From Candidatus Omnitrophota bacterium (lineage in GTDB: Bacteria > Omnitrophota > Gorgyraeia > Gygaellales > Profunditerraquicolaceae): DNA of 6,070 nt. The notes under the pieces were generated by a model. That model was not told the DNA's origin, made no database searches, and worked only from the letters and a program-made list of their open reading frames with translations. Made by a program: the position numbers and the translations under genes. Each line of letters begins with the position of its first letter. Within the stretch, counting starts at the first letter, position 1. The stretch is taken from assembly GCA_030691585.1 (NCBI GenBank), contig JAUYEC010000059.1, forward strand, positions 1 to 6,070, read 5' to 3'. Positions 1 through 5,212 of this stretch are shown one piece after another.

Positions 1-84
1 GCTCAAGGCGCAAGCTTAGAGAGCGAAGAAATGCGCGAGATCCTGCGCCAGCACAGAGAGCAATTTAAGATCCCGCATCAATAA
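1..84 (+). CDS. AMP-dependent acyl-CoA synthetase/ligase, C-terminal end (5' end outside window, premature stop)
   Basis: The first 27 codons (GASLESEEMREILRQH through FKIPHQ) match the small C-terminal subdomain of AMP-binding synthetases (PF13193 type), where an acidic stretch and a helix lead into a K-x-P motif. The frame stops at TAA 82-84. The family normally continues for about 30 more residues, including the A10 motif with the catalytic lysine, and exactly such a sequence follows in the same frame (next entry). As written, the protein would lack the lysine needed for adenylation and would probably be inactive, unless the TAA is a sequencing or assembly error. The family assignment rests mostly on the sequence past the stop. 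The substrate (fatty acid or other carboxylic acid) cannot be told from this fragment. Confidence 0.7.
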   Translation, partial: AQGASLESEEMREILRQHREQFKIPHQ

Positions 85-180
85 GAATTTCATCCGGCGC
101 TTCCTAAGAACCGCACCGGAAAAATTGACAAACAGCAACTCAGGGACGGTTCTCAAGCCAATCTTAAAGCGTTCCCTTAA
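85..180 (+). pseudogene. Detached C-terminus of the acyl-CoA synthetase with the A10 catalytic-lysine motif
   Basis: In the same frame as the preceding fragment, directly after its TAA, the sequence reads EFHPALPKNRTGKIDKQQLRD. This is the near-universal ending of adenylate-forming enzymes. The GK lysine (codon 121-123) is the residue that contacts acyl and adenylate oxygens in the adenylation conformation. The frame then passes into a palindromic element at codon 142-144 and stops at TAA 178-180, so the last dozen residues come from the repeat. No start codon or ribosome site precedes this stretch, so it is not a gene of its own. Either the gene is decayed by a nonsense mutation, or TAA 82-84 is an error and the true CDS ends at 180. 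Confidence 0.75.
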
Positions 181-216
181 AGGGGACACTTTTGCTTTGT
201 GTTGAGAACCGTCCCT
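142..216. repeat. 75-bp nested palindrome, REP/MITE-like element
   Basis: A perfect 15-bp inverted repeat has its arms at 142-156 (AGGGACGGTTCTCAA) and 202-216 (TTGAGAACCGTCCCT). Inside it is a second, imperfect stem, 166-176 against 182-192 (AAAGCGTTCCC / GGGGACACTTT, one mismatch and one G-U pair in RNA). The two stems would form a long nested hairpin. The end sequence resembles, from memory, the short palindromes linked to REP-associated (Y1/RAYT) transposases in several candidate phyla; no transposase gene is in the window. The element overlaps the decayed end of the synthetase frame and stops 8 bases before the rlmN ATG, so it forms the rlmN leader. There is no T-run after it, so it is not a standard terminator. 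Confidence 0.75.
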
Positions 217-224
217 ATCTTTTT

Positions 225-1256
225 ATGAAAAATATTATCGAGCTGAGCTTAAAAGAATTGGAAGAAGCACTAACGGCAGAGGGCCAGGAGCCGTTCCGCG
301 CAAAGCAGATTTTTTCCTGGATTTATAAAAAAGGCGTGCTTGATTTTGACCGGATGAGCGACCTCTCTGTGGATCTGCGCGATACCTTAAAAGAAAACTT
401 CACCCTTTCCGGCTTTAAAATAGCCAAAAAACTCCAGTCCAGTGACGGCACGGAAAAATTCCTCTTTGAGTTAGAAGACAAAAATCTGATCGAGGCAGTT
501 AGTATTCCCGCAGCCAGCCGCGTAACCGGATGTATTTCTTCGCAGGCCGGCTGTAAATATGCCTGCGGTTTTTGCGCCAGCGGAAAAGCAGGCTTTAAAA
601 GGAACCTGACATCGGCTGAAATAATAGAGCAGGTTTTGCATCTTAAGTATGATTCCGCGGCTAAGGACCTCACCCATGTCGTCTTTATGGGCACGGGCGA
701 GCCGCTGGATAATTATGATAATGTCTTGAGGGCGGTGCGCTTAATAAATTCGCCCGATGCTTTCAATATTGGGGCCCGGCGCATCACCATTTCTACCTGC
801 GGCCTTATCCCGGGCATAGAGCGGCTGTCCAAAGAGGGCCTGCAAGTGGAATTGTCAGTTTCTCTGCATGCTGCCGACGATAAGACGCGCGATACGCTCG
901 TGCCGGTAAATAAGATTTATCCGATCCCGGCCTTAATTGCCGCCTGCAAAGATTACATTAGTTTAACCGACCGCCAGGTCACTTTTGAATACATCCTCAT
1001 TGACGGCGTAAATTCCGCTTTGCAAAACGCCAGGGATTTAAGTATAATGTTAGGTAATATGCACCTGTGTAAAGTAAACCTCATCCCGGCAAATCCGGTA
1101 GAGGAATTTTCAATTGTCCCGCCGCAAGAGGCGCAGGTTTTAGCTTTTCGCGACTATTTGATCGATCAGGGGATAACCGCTACCTTAAGAAAGCCGCGCG
1201 GCGTTGATATCCAGGGCGCCTGCGGACAATTACGACTAAAAAATGCAGATAAGTAG
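225..1256 (+). CDS. rlmN: Dual-specificity RNA methyltransferase RlmN (23S rRNA A2503 / tRNA A37 C2-methylation)
   Basis: This radical-SAM enzyme puts a methyl group on C2 of adenosine in 23S rRNA (A2503) and in some tRNAs (A37), acting in the cytoplasm. At 343 residues it has the usual family length. The CX3CX2C iron-sulfur motif is at Cys110, Cys114 and Cys117 (GCKYACGFC), a GTGEPL motif is at 156-161, and the two catalytic cysteines are present: Cys103 (seven before the cluster, as in E. coli Cys118) and Cys333 (GACGQL, as in E. coli Cys355). The N-terminal RNA-binding helices include the FRAKQIFSWIY segment. I chose ATG 225 because an upstream TTG at 192 would put repeat sequence into the protein. 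No Shine-Dalgarno is visible before 225, and the leader is the palindromic element at 142-216. The next gene follows after about 100 bases. Confidence 0.96.
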   Translation: MKNIIELSLKELEEALTAEGQEPFRAKQIFSWIYKKGVLDFDRMSDLSVDLRDTLKENFTLSGFKIAKKLQSSDGTEKFLFELEDKNLIEAVSIPAASRVTGCISSQAGCKYACGFCASGKAGFKRNLTSAEIIEQVLHLKYDSAAKDLTHVVFMGTGEPLDNYDNVLRAVRLINSPDAFNIGARRITISTCGLIPGIERLSKEGLQVELSVSLHAADDKTRDTLVPVNKIYPIPALIAACKDYISLTDRQVTFEYILIDGVNSALQNARDLSIMLGNMHLCKVNLIPANPVEEFSIVPPQEAQVLAFRDYLIDQGITATLRKPRGVDIQGACGQLRLKNADK

Positions 1257-1272
1257 CCGACAGCCCATATTT

Positions 1273-1304
1273 CGTCGTTCGTCGACCGTCGTTCGTCGAC
1301 CGTC
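1273..1304. repeat. 14-bp tandem repeat, 2.3 copies
   Basis: The unit CGTCGTTCGTCGAC occurs at 1273-1286 and again without change at 1287-1300, followed by a partial third copy CGTC. The unit itself has internal CGTCGTTCGTCG repetition and ends in a GTCGAC palindrome. It lies 16 bases after the rlmN stop, between two genes. An open frame does run through it from 1243, but that reading gives an arginine- and serine-rich stretch ahead of the signal peptide and is unlikely to be translated. Confidence 0.85.
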
Positions 1305-1353
1305 AAAAAGCTTGTACTTTCGCGGCCTGGAAACTGTACCCTTAAGGGCGCGG

Positions 1354-2040
1354 ATGAGTTGTGGCCGCTCAAGTATTCCGCTTCAGAAACCTCGGGCTTT
1401 AGCCTGGGGAGCTTCATTATTTTTTTGTGTATTTTTTGTGTTTATGGCTGCCGGATGCGCCAAGCGGGAAGTCAAGAATATTGATTCCAAAGGGAAAAAC
1501 ATCATCTGTTTTGGCGATAGTATCACCTTTGGTTACGGGGTCAAACCGGGCGAAGATTATCCCACGAACCTTGCGGAATTGGTCAGCTATCCGGTGATTA
1601 ATGCCGGTATTGACGGGGACAGTTCTCCCGAGGCGCTCCAGCGTCTTGAGGCTGACATTTTGCAGCGGCACCCCCTGCTCGTGATCATTGAATTCGGCGG
1701 TAACGATTTCTTAAGAAAGATCCCGCTGGATGTCACCGCCGGCAACATCCGCAAAATGGTCAGGCGTATACAAGAAAGAGGGGGGATGGCGGCAATCGCG
1801 GATATCAGCGCCGGGCTTTTTATGCGGGAATACCGCCAGGCTCTGCACAAAGTCGCCAGGGAAGAAGGCGCTATATTTATACCCAGTATCTTAAGCGGCA
1901 TTGTCACGAATCCGTCTATGAAAAGCGACTTTCTCCATCCTAACGCGCAGGGTTATACGATCGTGGCCCGGCGTATCTGGCGTTTTATTGATCCTTACCT
2001 GAAAAAGAACGCGCGCTCGCGCGAAAATCAGCCGATATAA
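1354..2040 (+). CDS. Lipoprotein SGNH/GDSL hydrolase (TesA-like esterase)
   Basis: This is a predicted envelope-anchored esterase or lipase of the SGNH fold. With ATG 1354 as start it has 228 residues. A basic n-region is followed by a hydrophobic core (LFFCVFFVFMAAGC), giving a lipobox cleaved before Cys35. All four SGNH blocks are present: GDSIT with nucleophile Ser56, the NAG block with Gly85, GGND with Asn117, and DFLHP with Asp192 and His195. The spacing matches TesA/arylesterase-type enzymes. The substrate cannot be read from sequence; candidates are thioesters, lipids or O-acetyl groups on glycans. The start is uncertain. The frame is open back to 1243 (overlapping rlmN) but through a tandem repeat, and even the chosen n-region overlaps a degenerate palindrome (1390-1409). 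Upstream AGGGCG is only a weak ribosome site. A 33-bp palindrome follows the stop. Confidence 0.88.
   Translation: MSCGRSSIPLQKPRALAWGASLFFCVFFVFMAAGCAKREVKNIDSKGKNIICFGDSITFGYGVKPGEDYPTNLAELVSYPVINAGIDGDSSPEALQRLEADILQRHPLLVIIEFGGNDFLRKIPLDVTAGNIRKMVRRIQERGGMAAIADISAGLFMREYRQALHKVAREEGAIFIPSILSGIVTNPSMKSDFLHPNAQGYTIVARRIWRFIDPYLKKNARSRENQPI
1390..1409. repeat. Degenerate GC-rich palindrome inside the signal-peptide codons
   Basis: The 9-base arms 1390-1398 (CCTCGGGCT) and 1401-1409 (AGCCTGGGG) are complementary apart from two transitions that become G-U pairs in RNA. It looks like a worn copy of a short palindromic repeat of the CCTCGGGCT..AGCCCGAGG type. It codes for residues 13-19 of the lipoprotein hydrolase as annotated. 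It could be chance, since 9-bp arms with two wobbles are not rare. Confidence 0.4.
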
Positions 2041-2045
2041 AATCA

Positions 2046-2078
2046 TTGTAGGGGCGGGTTTTAAACCCGCCCCTACAA
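2046..2078. repeat. 33-bp palindrome, dispersed-repeat type (GTAGGGGCGGGTTT...)
   Basis: Sixteen-base arms, 2046-2061 (TTGTAGGGGCGGGTTT) and 2063-2078 (AAACCCGCCCCTACAA), are perfectly complementary around one central base. The sequence starts 6 bases after the esterase stop and ends 6 bases before the cbiM ribosome site (AGGAG, 2085-2089). Palindromes of this wording are, from memory, scattered in many copies in genomes of several environmental phyla. There is no T-tract on either side, so a role as intrinsic terminator is doubtful. A folded transcript would place the cbiM ribosome site right next to a strong stem. Confidence 0.85.
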
Positions 2079-2094
2079 ATAATTAGGAGATACC

Positions 2095-2784
2095 ATGCAT
2101 ATACCCGACGGCTATTTGGGGCCGGCGACCAGCGGCGTTATGTATGTTTTGATGCTGCCGGTATGGATATCCGCTTCAAAGATGGCCAAGAAAACGCTTA
2201 AGGCAAAACAGGTGCCTCTGTTGGCAATTGGAGCGGCGTTCAGTTTTGTGATCATGATGTTCAACGTGCCTATACCCGGTGGGACTACGGGCCATGCGGT
2301 GGGCGCGGTGCTTGTGGCAATACTCTTGGGGCCGTGGGCCGCTTGCATTGCTGTAACTGTGGCGCTGGTGGTCCAGGCTCTACTTTTTGGCGACGGTGGA
2401 ATTACCGCGATCGGGGCGAATTGTTTCAATATGGCCTTTATCGAGGTATTCGCGGGTTATTATATCTATAAATTGATCAGCGGAAAATCCGCCACTGCTT
2501 CGGGCAGAAGGGTGATCGTCGCAGGCATCGCCGGATATATCGGTATCAATATTGCCTCATTATCTGCCGCCATAATGTTCGGTATCCAGCCTTTGCTGCA
2601 TCGGGCCGCCGACGGACAGTCGCTATATTGTCCATATGGATTGGGCGTTGCCATTCCTGCAATGTTGGGCGAGCATATGCTGGTATTCGGATGGGTGGAA
2701 GCCATCGTCACGGCGCTGGTGGTAAAGTACCTGCAAAAGCAGGATCCCACGCTTCTTGAGGCTGTTGAGGAGGTGTCCAGATGA
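2095..2784 (+). CDS. cbiM: ECF transporter S component for cobalt/nickel, CbiM/NikM family
   Basis: This is the substrate-binding membrane subunit of a group I ECF importer for Co2+ or Ni2+, 229 residues with about six hydrophobic segments. The family signature MHIPDGYL is at the extreme N-terminus. In the known NikM structure the metal is held by the N-terminal amine, His2 and His67, and here His2 and His67 (GGTTGHAVGA) fall at exactly those positions. A further GEH motif (His194) is near the end. The N-terminus must therefore be exact, and ATG 2095 gives it, with AGGAG at 2085-2089. The stop overlaps the next start by four bases (ATGA). Cobalt and nickel cannot be told apart from this sequence, and no cobalamin-synthesis, urease or hydrogenase gene is in the window. 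The 54-base leader is too short for a cobalamin riboswitch. Confidence 0.93.
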   Translation: MHIPDGYLGPATSGVMYVLMLPVWISASKMAKKTLKAKQVPLLAIGAAFSFVIMMFNVPIPGGTTGHAVGAVLVAILLGPWAACIAVTVALVVQALLFGDGGITAIGANCFNMAFIEVFAGYYIYKLISGKSATASGRRVIVAGIAGYIGINIASLSAAIMFGIQPLLHRAADGQSLYCPYGLGVAIPAMLGEHMLVFGWVEAIVTALVVKYLQKQDPTLLEAVEEVSR

Positions 2785-3125
2785 AAACCATTACCAAATT
2801 ATGGATCGGCATAGGCGTTCTGATCGTGCTTTCGCCTCTGGGTCTCTTGCTTCCGGAACGGTTTAAGGCAGGGGATGCCTGGGGTGAATGGGGGGTTGAT
2901 ACTTTTAAGGAATTAGTCGGGTATATCCCGCAGGGCCTTGCGAAACTCTCGAGCCTCTGGAGCGCGCCTATTCCCGATTATGCCTTTAAGGGCTGGGCAG
3001 AAAAACCTCTTGCAAATCTCAGCTTTGCCTATATTATATCCGCTATGATAGGCATAGTAGTTTGTATCAGCATAGTATTTTTGCTGGGAAAGTTGCTAAT
3101 TAAAAAGAGTAGCAGAGAAAAATAA
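2781..3125 (+). CDS. PDGLE/CbiN-type small subunit of the Co/Ni ECF transporter
   Basis: This 114-residue membrane protein has two hydrophobic segments, about 7-24 and 82-106, with a roughly 55-residue loop between them that probably faces outside. The layout equals that of CbiN, NikN and PDGLE-domain proteins, which sit beside CbiM and aid metal loading. The stretch LSPLGLLLP..AWGEWG and the loop with YIPQGL and LWSAPIPDY resemble the C-terminal extension found in fused CbiM-PDGLE proteins. The literal PDGLE motif is absent, so the family name is by layout and context. Ribosome site AGGAGG is at 2768-2773, and the ATG overlaps the cbiM stop, which suggests translational coupling. The lysine-rich C-terminus (LIKKSSREK) fits a cytoplasmic end. 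Confidence 0.75.
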   Translation: MKTITKLWIGIGVLIVLSPLGLLLPERFKAGDAWGEWGVDTFKELVGYIPQGLAKLSSLWSAPIPDYAFKGWAEKPLANLSFAYIISAMIGIVVCISIVFLLGKLLIKKSSREK

Positions 3126-3127
3126 GA

Positions 3128-3131
3128 GGAG
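3128..3131 (+). promoter_or_regulatory. Ribosome binding site deciding the start at 3137
   Basis: GGAG within AAGAGGAGAAG lies 5 bases before ATG 3137. It is only 2 bases before the adjoining in-frame GTG 3134, which is too close. ATG 3137 is therefore preferred. Confidence 0.6.
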
Positions 3132-3136
3132 AAGTG

Positions 3137-3493
3137 ATGAGACGCTTTATTTTGTACATGGCGCGTTGGCAGTTGAGCACGCCGATCCTCTGGCTGGTGG
3201 TGCGCAAGATGGGTACGGGTATCTGGGCCACGGTCATTGCCAATTTTATAGGTGGTGCGATATTCTTCTGGGTGGACAGGTTTATTTTTACTTCCAAGGC
3301 AGTTGAGGTCTGGCATATCAAAGAGGGCCGCTGCGACCAGTGCGGCGCGATCTCGCATCTCTGGAGACTGGTGAAGACCGCGGGTTATGATAAAAGTAAT
3401 GCCAAGCCGGTTTTCTTGTGCATGACGTGCTCCAAGGAAAAGACCGATGCATTAAGGGCGCAGGGAATTCCGGTGCGCGGCAAGAGCGGATGA
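3137..3493 (+). CDS. Small membrane protein with Cys4 zinc-ribbon-like tail, within the Co/Ni transporter operon
   Basis: I do not recognise a named family for this 118-residue protein. The N-terminal half is hydrophobic, with one segment near 4-22 and a second near 28-51 ending in FFWVDRFIF. That wording recalls one helix pair of GtrA-like proteins. After it, residues 54-118 are soluble and hold two cysteine pairs, Cys66/Cys69 (CDQC) and Cys95/Cys98 (CMTC), spaced like a zinc ribbon. The gene starts 11 bases after the PDGLE-type gene and its stop overlaps the cbiQ ATG (ATGA). It is thus locked between the S-component genes and the T component, and very likely made together with them. It could be a metal-sensing or metal-handing accessory subunit, or an unrelated membrane protein. 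The four-cysteine motif is seen; a function in metal traffic is inferred. Confidence 0.85.
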   Translation: MRRFILYMARWQLSTPILWLVVRKMGTGIWATVIANFIGGAIFFWVDRFIFTSKAVEVWHIKEGRCDQCGAISHLWRLVKTAGYDKSNAKPVFLCMTCSKEKTDALRAQGIPVRGKSG

Positions 3494-4329
3494 AAAGGAA
3501 TAATTTTATTGAGCGCTCCCTCGTGGGGACGCTGGTTTTTCTTAAAGAATCCGTATTCTCCGACGATTACGCTGCGCGGCGCGCTTTCTTGCAGGGTCTT
3601 GACCCAAGATGCAAGCTCGCCGCGATTTTAATGCTCCTTTTGGCGGTGATGTTCTCAAGGAATATCTATTTTCTCGCGGGTATGTACGCTCTTTGTCTAC
3701 TATTGGCGGTTTCTTCATCAATACGCCTGGGTTTTTTCTTGAAGCGCACCTGGGTCTTTATCCCGTTGTTCTCATTATTTATCGCGGTACCGGCGATTTT
3801 TGAGGTTTTCACTCCGGGACAGGCTGTGGCGCGTCTTCAACTCTTCGGCCTAAGCCTTACTATCACAAGGCAAGGCTTGGCAAGCGCGGGTTTCTTTTTT
3901 ATCCGCGTGCTGACGTCGGTATCGCTGTGCGTGTTGCTGGTTTTGACCACAAGGCACTACGCGTTATTAAAGGCATTGCGTTTTTTTAAAATACCGCAGG
4001 TCTTTGTGATGACCGCGGGGATGTGTTACCGTTATATCTACCTCTTTATTGAGATCATAGAGAATACTTATTTGGCGATAAAAAGCAGGGTTGGCACAGT
4101 TCCTTCTACTAAAAAAGGGCAGATGGTGGTGGCCTGGAATATCGGCGGGCTTTGGCAGCGCTCTTACACACTGCATAACCAGGTTTACAGCGCTATGGTT
4201 TCGCGCGGATACACCGGCGAGCCGCGGGATATGAATGAGTTTAGCGCTGCAGGCATTGATTTCCTGTGGCTGGGTACGGCGTTTTTAATATTGGGCTTAA
4301 GCTTATGGCAGACGTATTATTTAAATTAA
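3490..4329 (+). CDS. cbiQ: ECF transporter T component, CbiQ family
   Basis: This is the transmembrane coupling subunit that links the ATPase to the S component of the Co/Ni ECF importer. It has 279 residues with hydrophobic segments at about 43-56, 58-75, 87-106, 132-153 and 256-273. The N-terminal LDPRCKL (37-43) is typical of the EcfT family. Two coupling motifs of the Ala-Arg-Gly kind, which dock into the ATPase grooves, are visible at 196-202 (AIKSRVG) and 235-241 (AMVSRGY). ATG 3490 overlaps the stop of the Cys4 membrane protein (ATGA); the frame is open further upstream to 3418, but that would overlap the neighbour by 76 bases. The ribosome site is weak, consistent with coupled translation. 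The 3' end overlaps cbiO by 25 bases. Confidence 0.93.
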   Translation: MKRNNFIERSLVGTLVFLKESVFSDDYAARRAFLQGLDPRCKLAAILMLLLAVMFSRNIYFLAGMYALCLLLAVSSSIRLGFFLKRTWVFIPLFSLFIAVPAIFEVFTPGQAVARLQLFGLSLTITRQGLASAGFFFIRVLTSVSLCVLLVLTTRHYALLKALRFFKIPQVFVMTAGMCYRYIYLFIEIIENTYLAIKSRVGTVPSTKKGQMVVAWNIGGLWQRSYTLHNQVYSAMVSRGYTGEPRDMNEFSAAGIDFLWLGTAFLILGLSLWQTYYLN

Positions 4330-5111
4330 AAAACGTTCACTTTTCATATTTGGGCAGGATACCGGCATTGTGCGGTGTAGACCTGACCGTGGCAAAAGGC
4401 TCGCGCATCGCGGTGATCGGGGCGAACGGTTCGGGAAAATCTACTTTGCTGCAAATGCTCGATGGGTTAATTTTTCCTGATCAGGGAACTATCAGGGCTT
4501 TTGGCACGGAGTTAAAAGAAAGCGTGTTTTGCGATGAAGATTTTTCCGCGAATTTCCGCAAAAGGGTGGGTCTGGTTTTTCAAAATCCCGATGTACAGCT
4601 GTTTTGCCCGACGGTTAAGGAAGACATACTTTTTGGCCCGCTGCAATTGGAGTTAGAGAGAAAGAAGATAGAGGAGAGGTTTGCTTATCTGGTTGAGGCG
4701 CTGAGTATTCAGGGCCTACTGGAGCGTCCGCCGCACCAGTTGAGTATCGGTGAAAAACGTAAAGTTGCCATTGCCTCGGTCTTGATCATGGATCCGGAGG
4801 TGCTCATCCTCGATGAGCCGACAGCCGGCCTGGACCCGCTGACCACCAGGCACATCATAGATTTGTTGTGCGATCCGTCGTCGGAAAAGACGCTTATTAC
4901 TTCTACGCATGACCTGCATATTGTTGAGGAAATATCGGATGTGGTTTACGTCTTCGGGCAGGATAAAAGAATAGTGGCAAGCGGAGAGCCGGAGAAGATA
5001 CTCAAAGACGAAGATTTACTGCGGCAGAATAATCTTGTGCATATCCACCGCCACCGCCATGAAGATAAAACCCACGCCCATCCCCATCTGCACATTGAGC
5101 ATCACGGGTAA
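4305..5111 (+). CDS. cbiO: ECF transporter ATPase, CbiO family, with histidine-rich C-terminus
   Basis: This is the energy-coupling ABC ATPase of the Co/Ni importer, on the cytoplasmic face, 268 residues. All elements are intact: A-loop Tyr15, Walker A GANGSGKST (39-47), Q-loop Gln93 (VFQNPDVQLF, the typical CbiO/EcfA wording), signature LSIGEKRK (146-153), Walker B VLILD with Glu171 (166-171), D-loop Asp177 and H-loop His202 (STHD). The last 23 residues (246-268) contain ten histidines, mostly in H-x-H pairs, a likely Ni/Co/Zn-binding tail. ATG 4305 was chosen because it gives the usual family N-terminus (MADVLFKLKNVHFSY). It overlaps the cbiQ end by 25 bases, and the longer frame from GTG 4266 would overlap by 64. 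As the only ATPase gene here it presumably works as a homodimer. Confidence 0.95.
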   Translation: MADVLFKLKNVHFSYLGRIPALCGVDLTVAKGSRIAVIGANGSGKSTLLQMLDGLIFPDQGTIRAFGTELKESVFCDEDFSANFRKRVGLVFQNPDVQLFCPTVKEDILFGPLQLELERKKIEERFAYLVEALSIQGLLERPPHQLSIGEKRKVAIASVLIMDPEVLILDEPTAGLDPLTTRHIIDLLCDPSSEKTLITSTHDLHIVEEISDVVYVFGQDKRIVASGEPEKILKDEDLLRQNNLVHIHRHRHEDKTHAHPHLHIEHHG

Positions 5112-5160
5112 TCTTAGAGGATCCTAAATGGCGTTCGTCCGCTATGCCGCAAGTAGCAAC

Positions 5161-5187
5161 AAAAAACTCGGCGGCGCGGCACGCCGA
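5161..5187 (-). terminator. Intrinsic terminator for the minus-strand nuclease gene
   Basis: Read on the minus strand, a stem TCGGCG..CGCCGA (5187-5182 with 5173-5168, 8-base loop, GC-rich) is followed by one G and then six Ts (5166-5161). It begins 25 bases past the stop of the nuclease-like gene (5213). On the plus strand no T-run follows the stem, so it serves one direction only and would not end the cbiMQO transcript. Confidence 0.7.
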
Positions 5188-5212
5188 ACCAGGCAGCAAT
5201 TCTTTAGGGCTA

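Noticed and set aside
93..120. Hairpin TCCGGCGC / GCACCGGA as terminator of the first gene
   Set aside because: There is one mismatch, no T-run after it, and the bases are explained by the conserved synthetase codons.
192..224. Upstream TTG start that would lengthen RlmN by 11 residues
   Set aside because: It lies inside the palindromic element, has no ribosome site, and adds residues not expected before the usual RlmN N-terminus.
1243..1353. Longer N-terminus of the esterase starting inside the rlmN end
   Set aside because: It would place 37 residues, partly encoded by a tandem repeat, ahead of a lipoprotein signal peptide, which must be near the N-terminus.
2010..2023. CGCGCG-CT-CGCGCG inverted repeat at the end of the esterase gene
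   Set aside because: The loop is too short for the full stem, no T-run follows, and it is part of ordinary codons for a charged C-terminus.
2041..2094. Cobalamin riboswitch or NikR operator before cbiM
   Set aside because: The gap of 54 bases is mostly the palindrome. It is too short for the riboswitch, and no GTATGA..TCATAC dyad is present.
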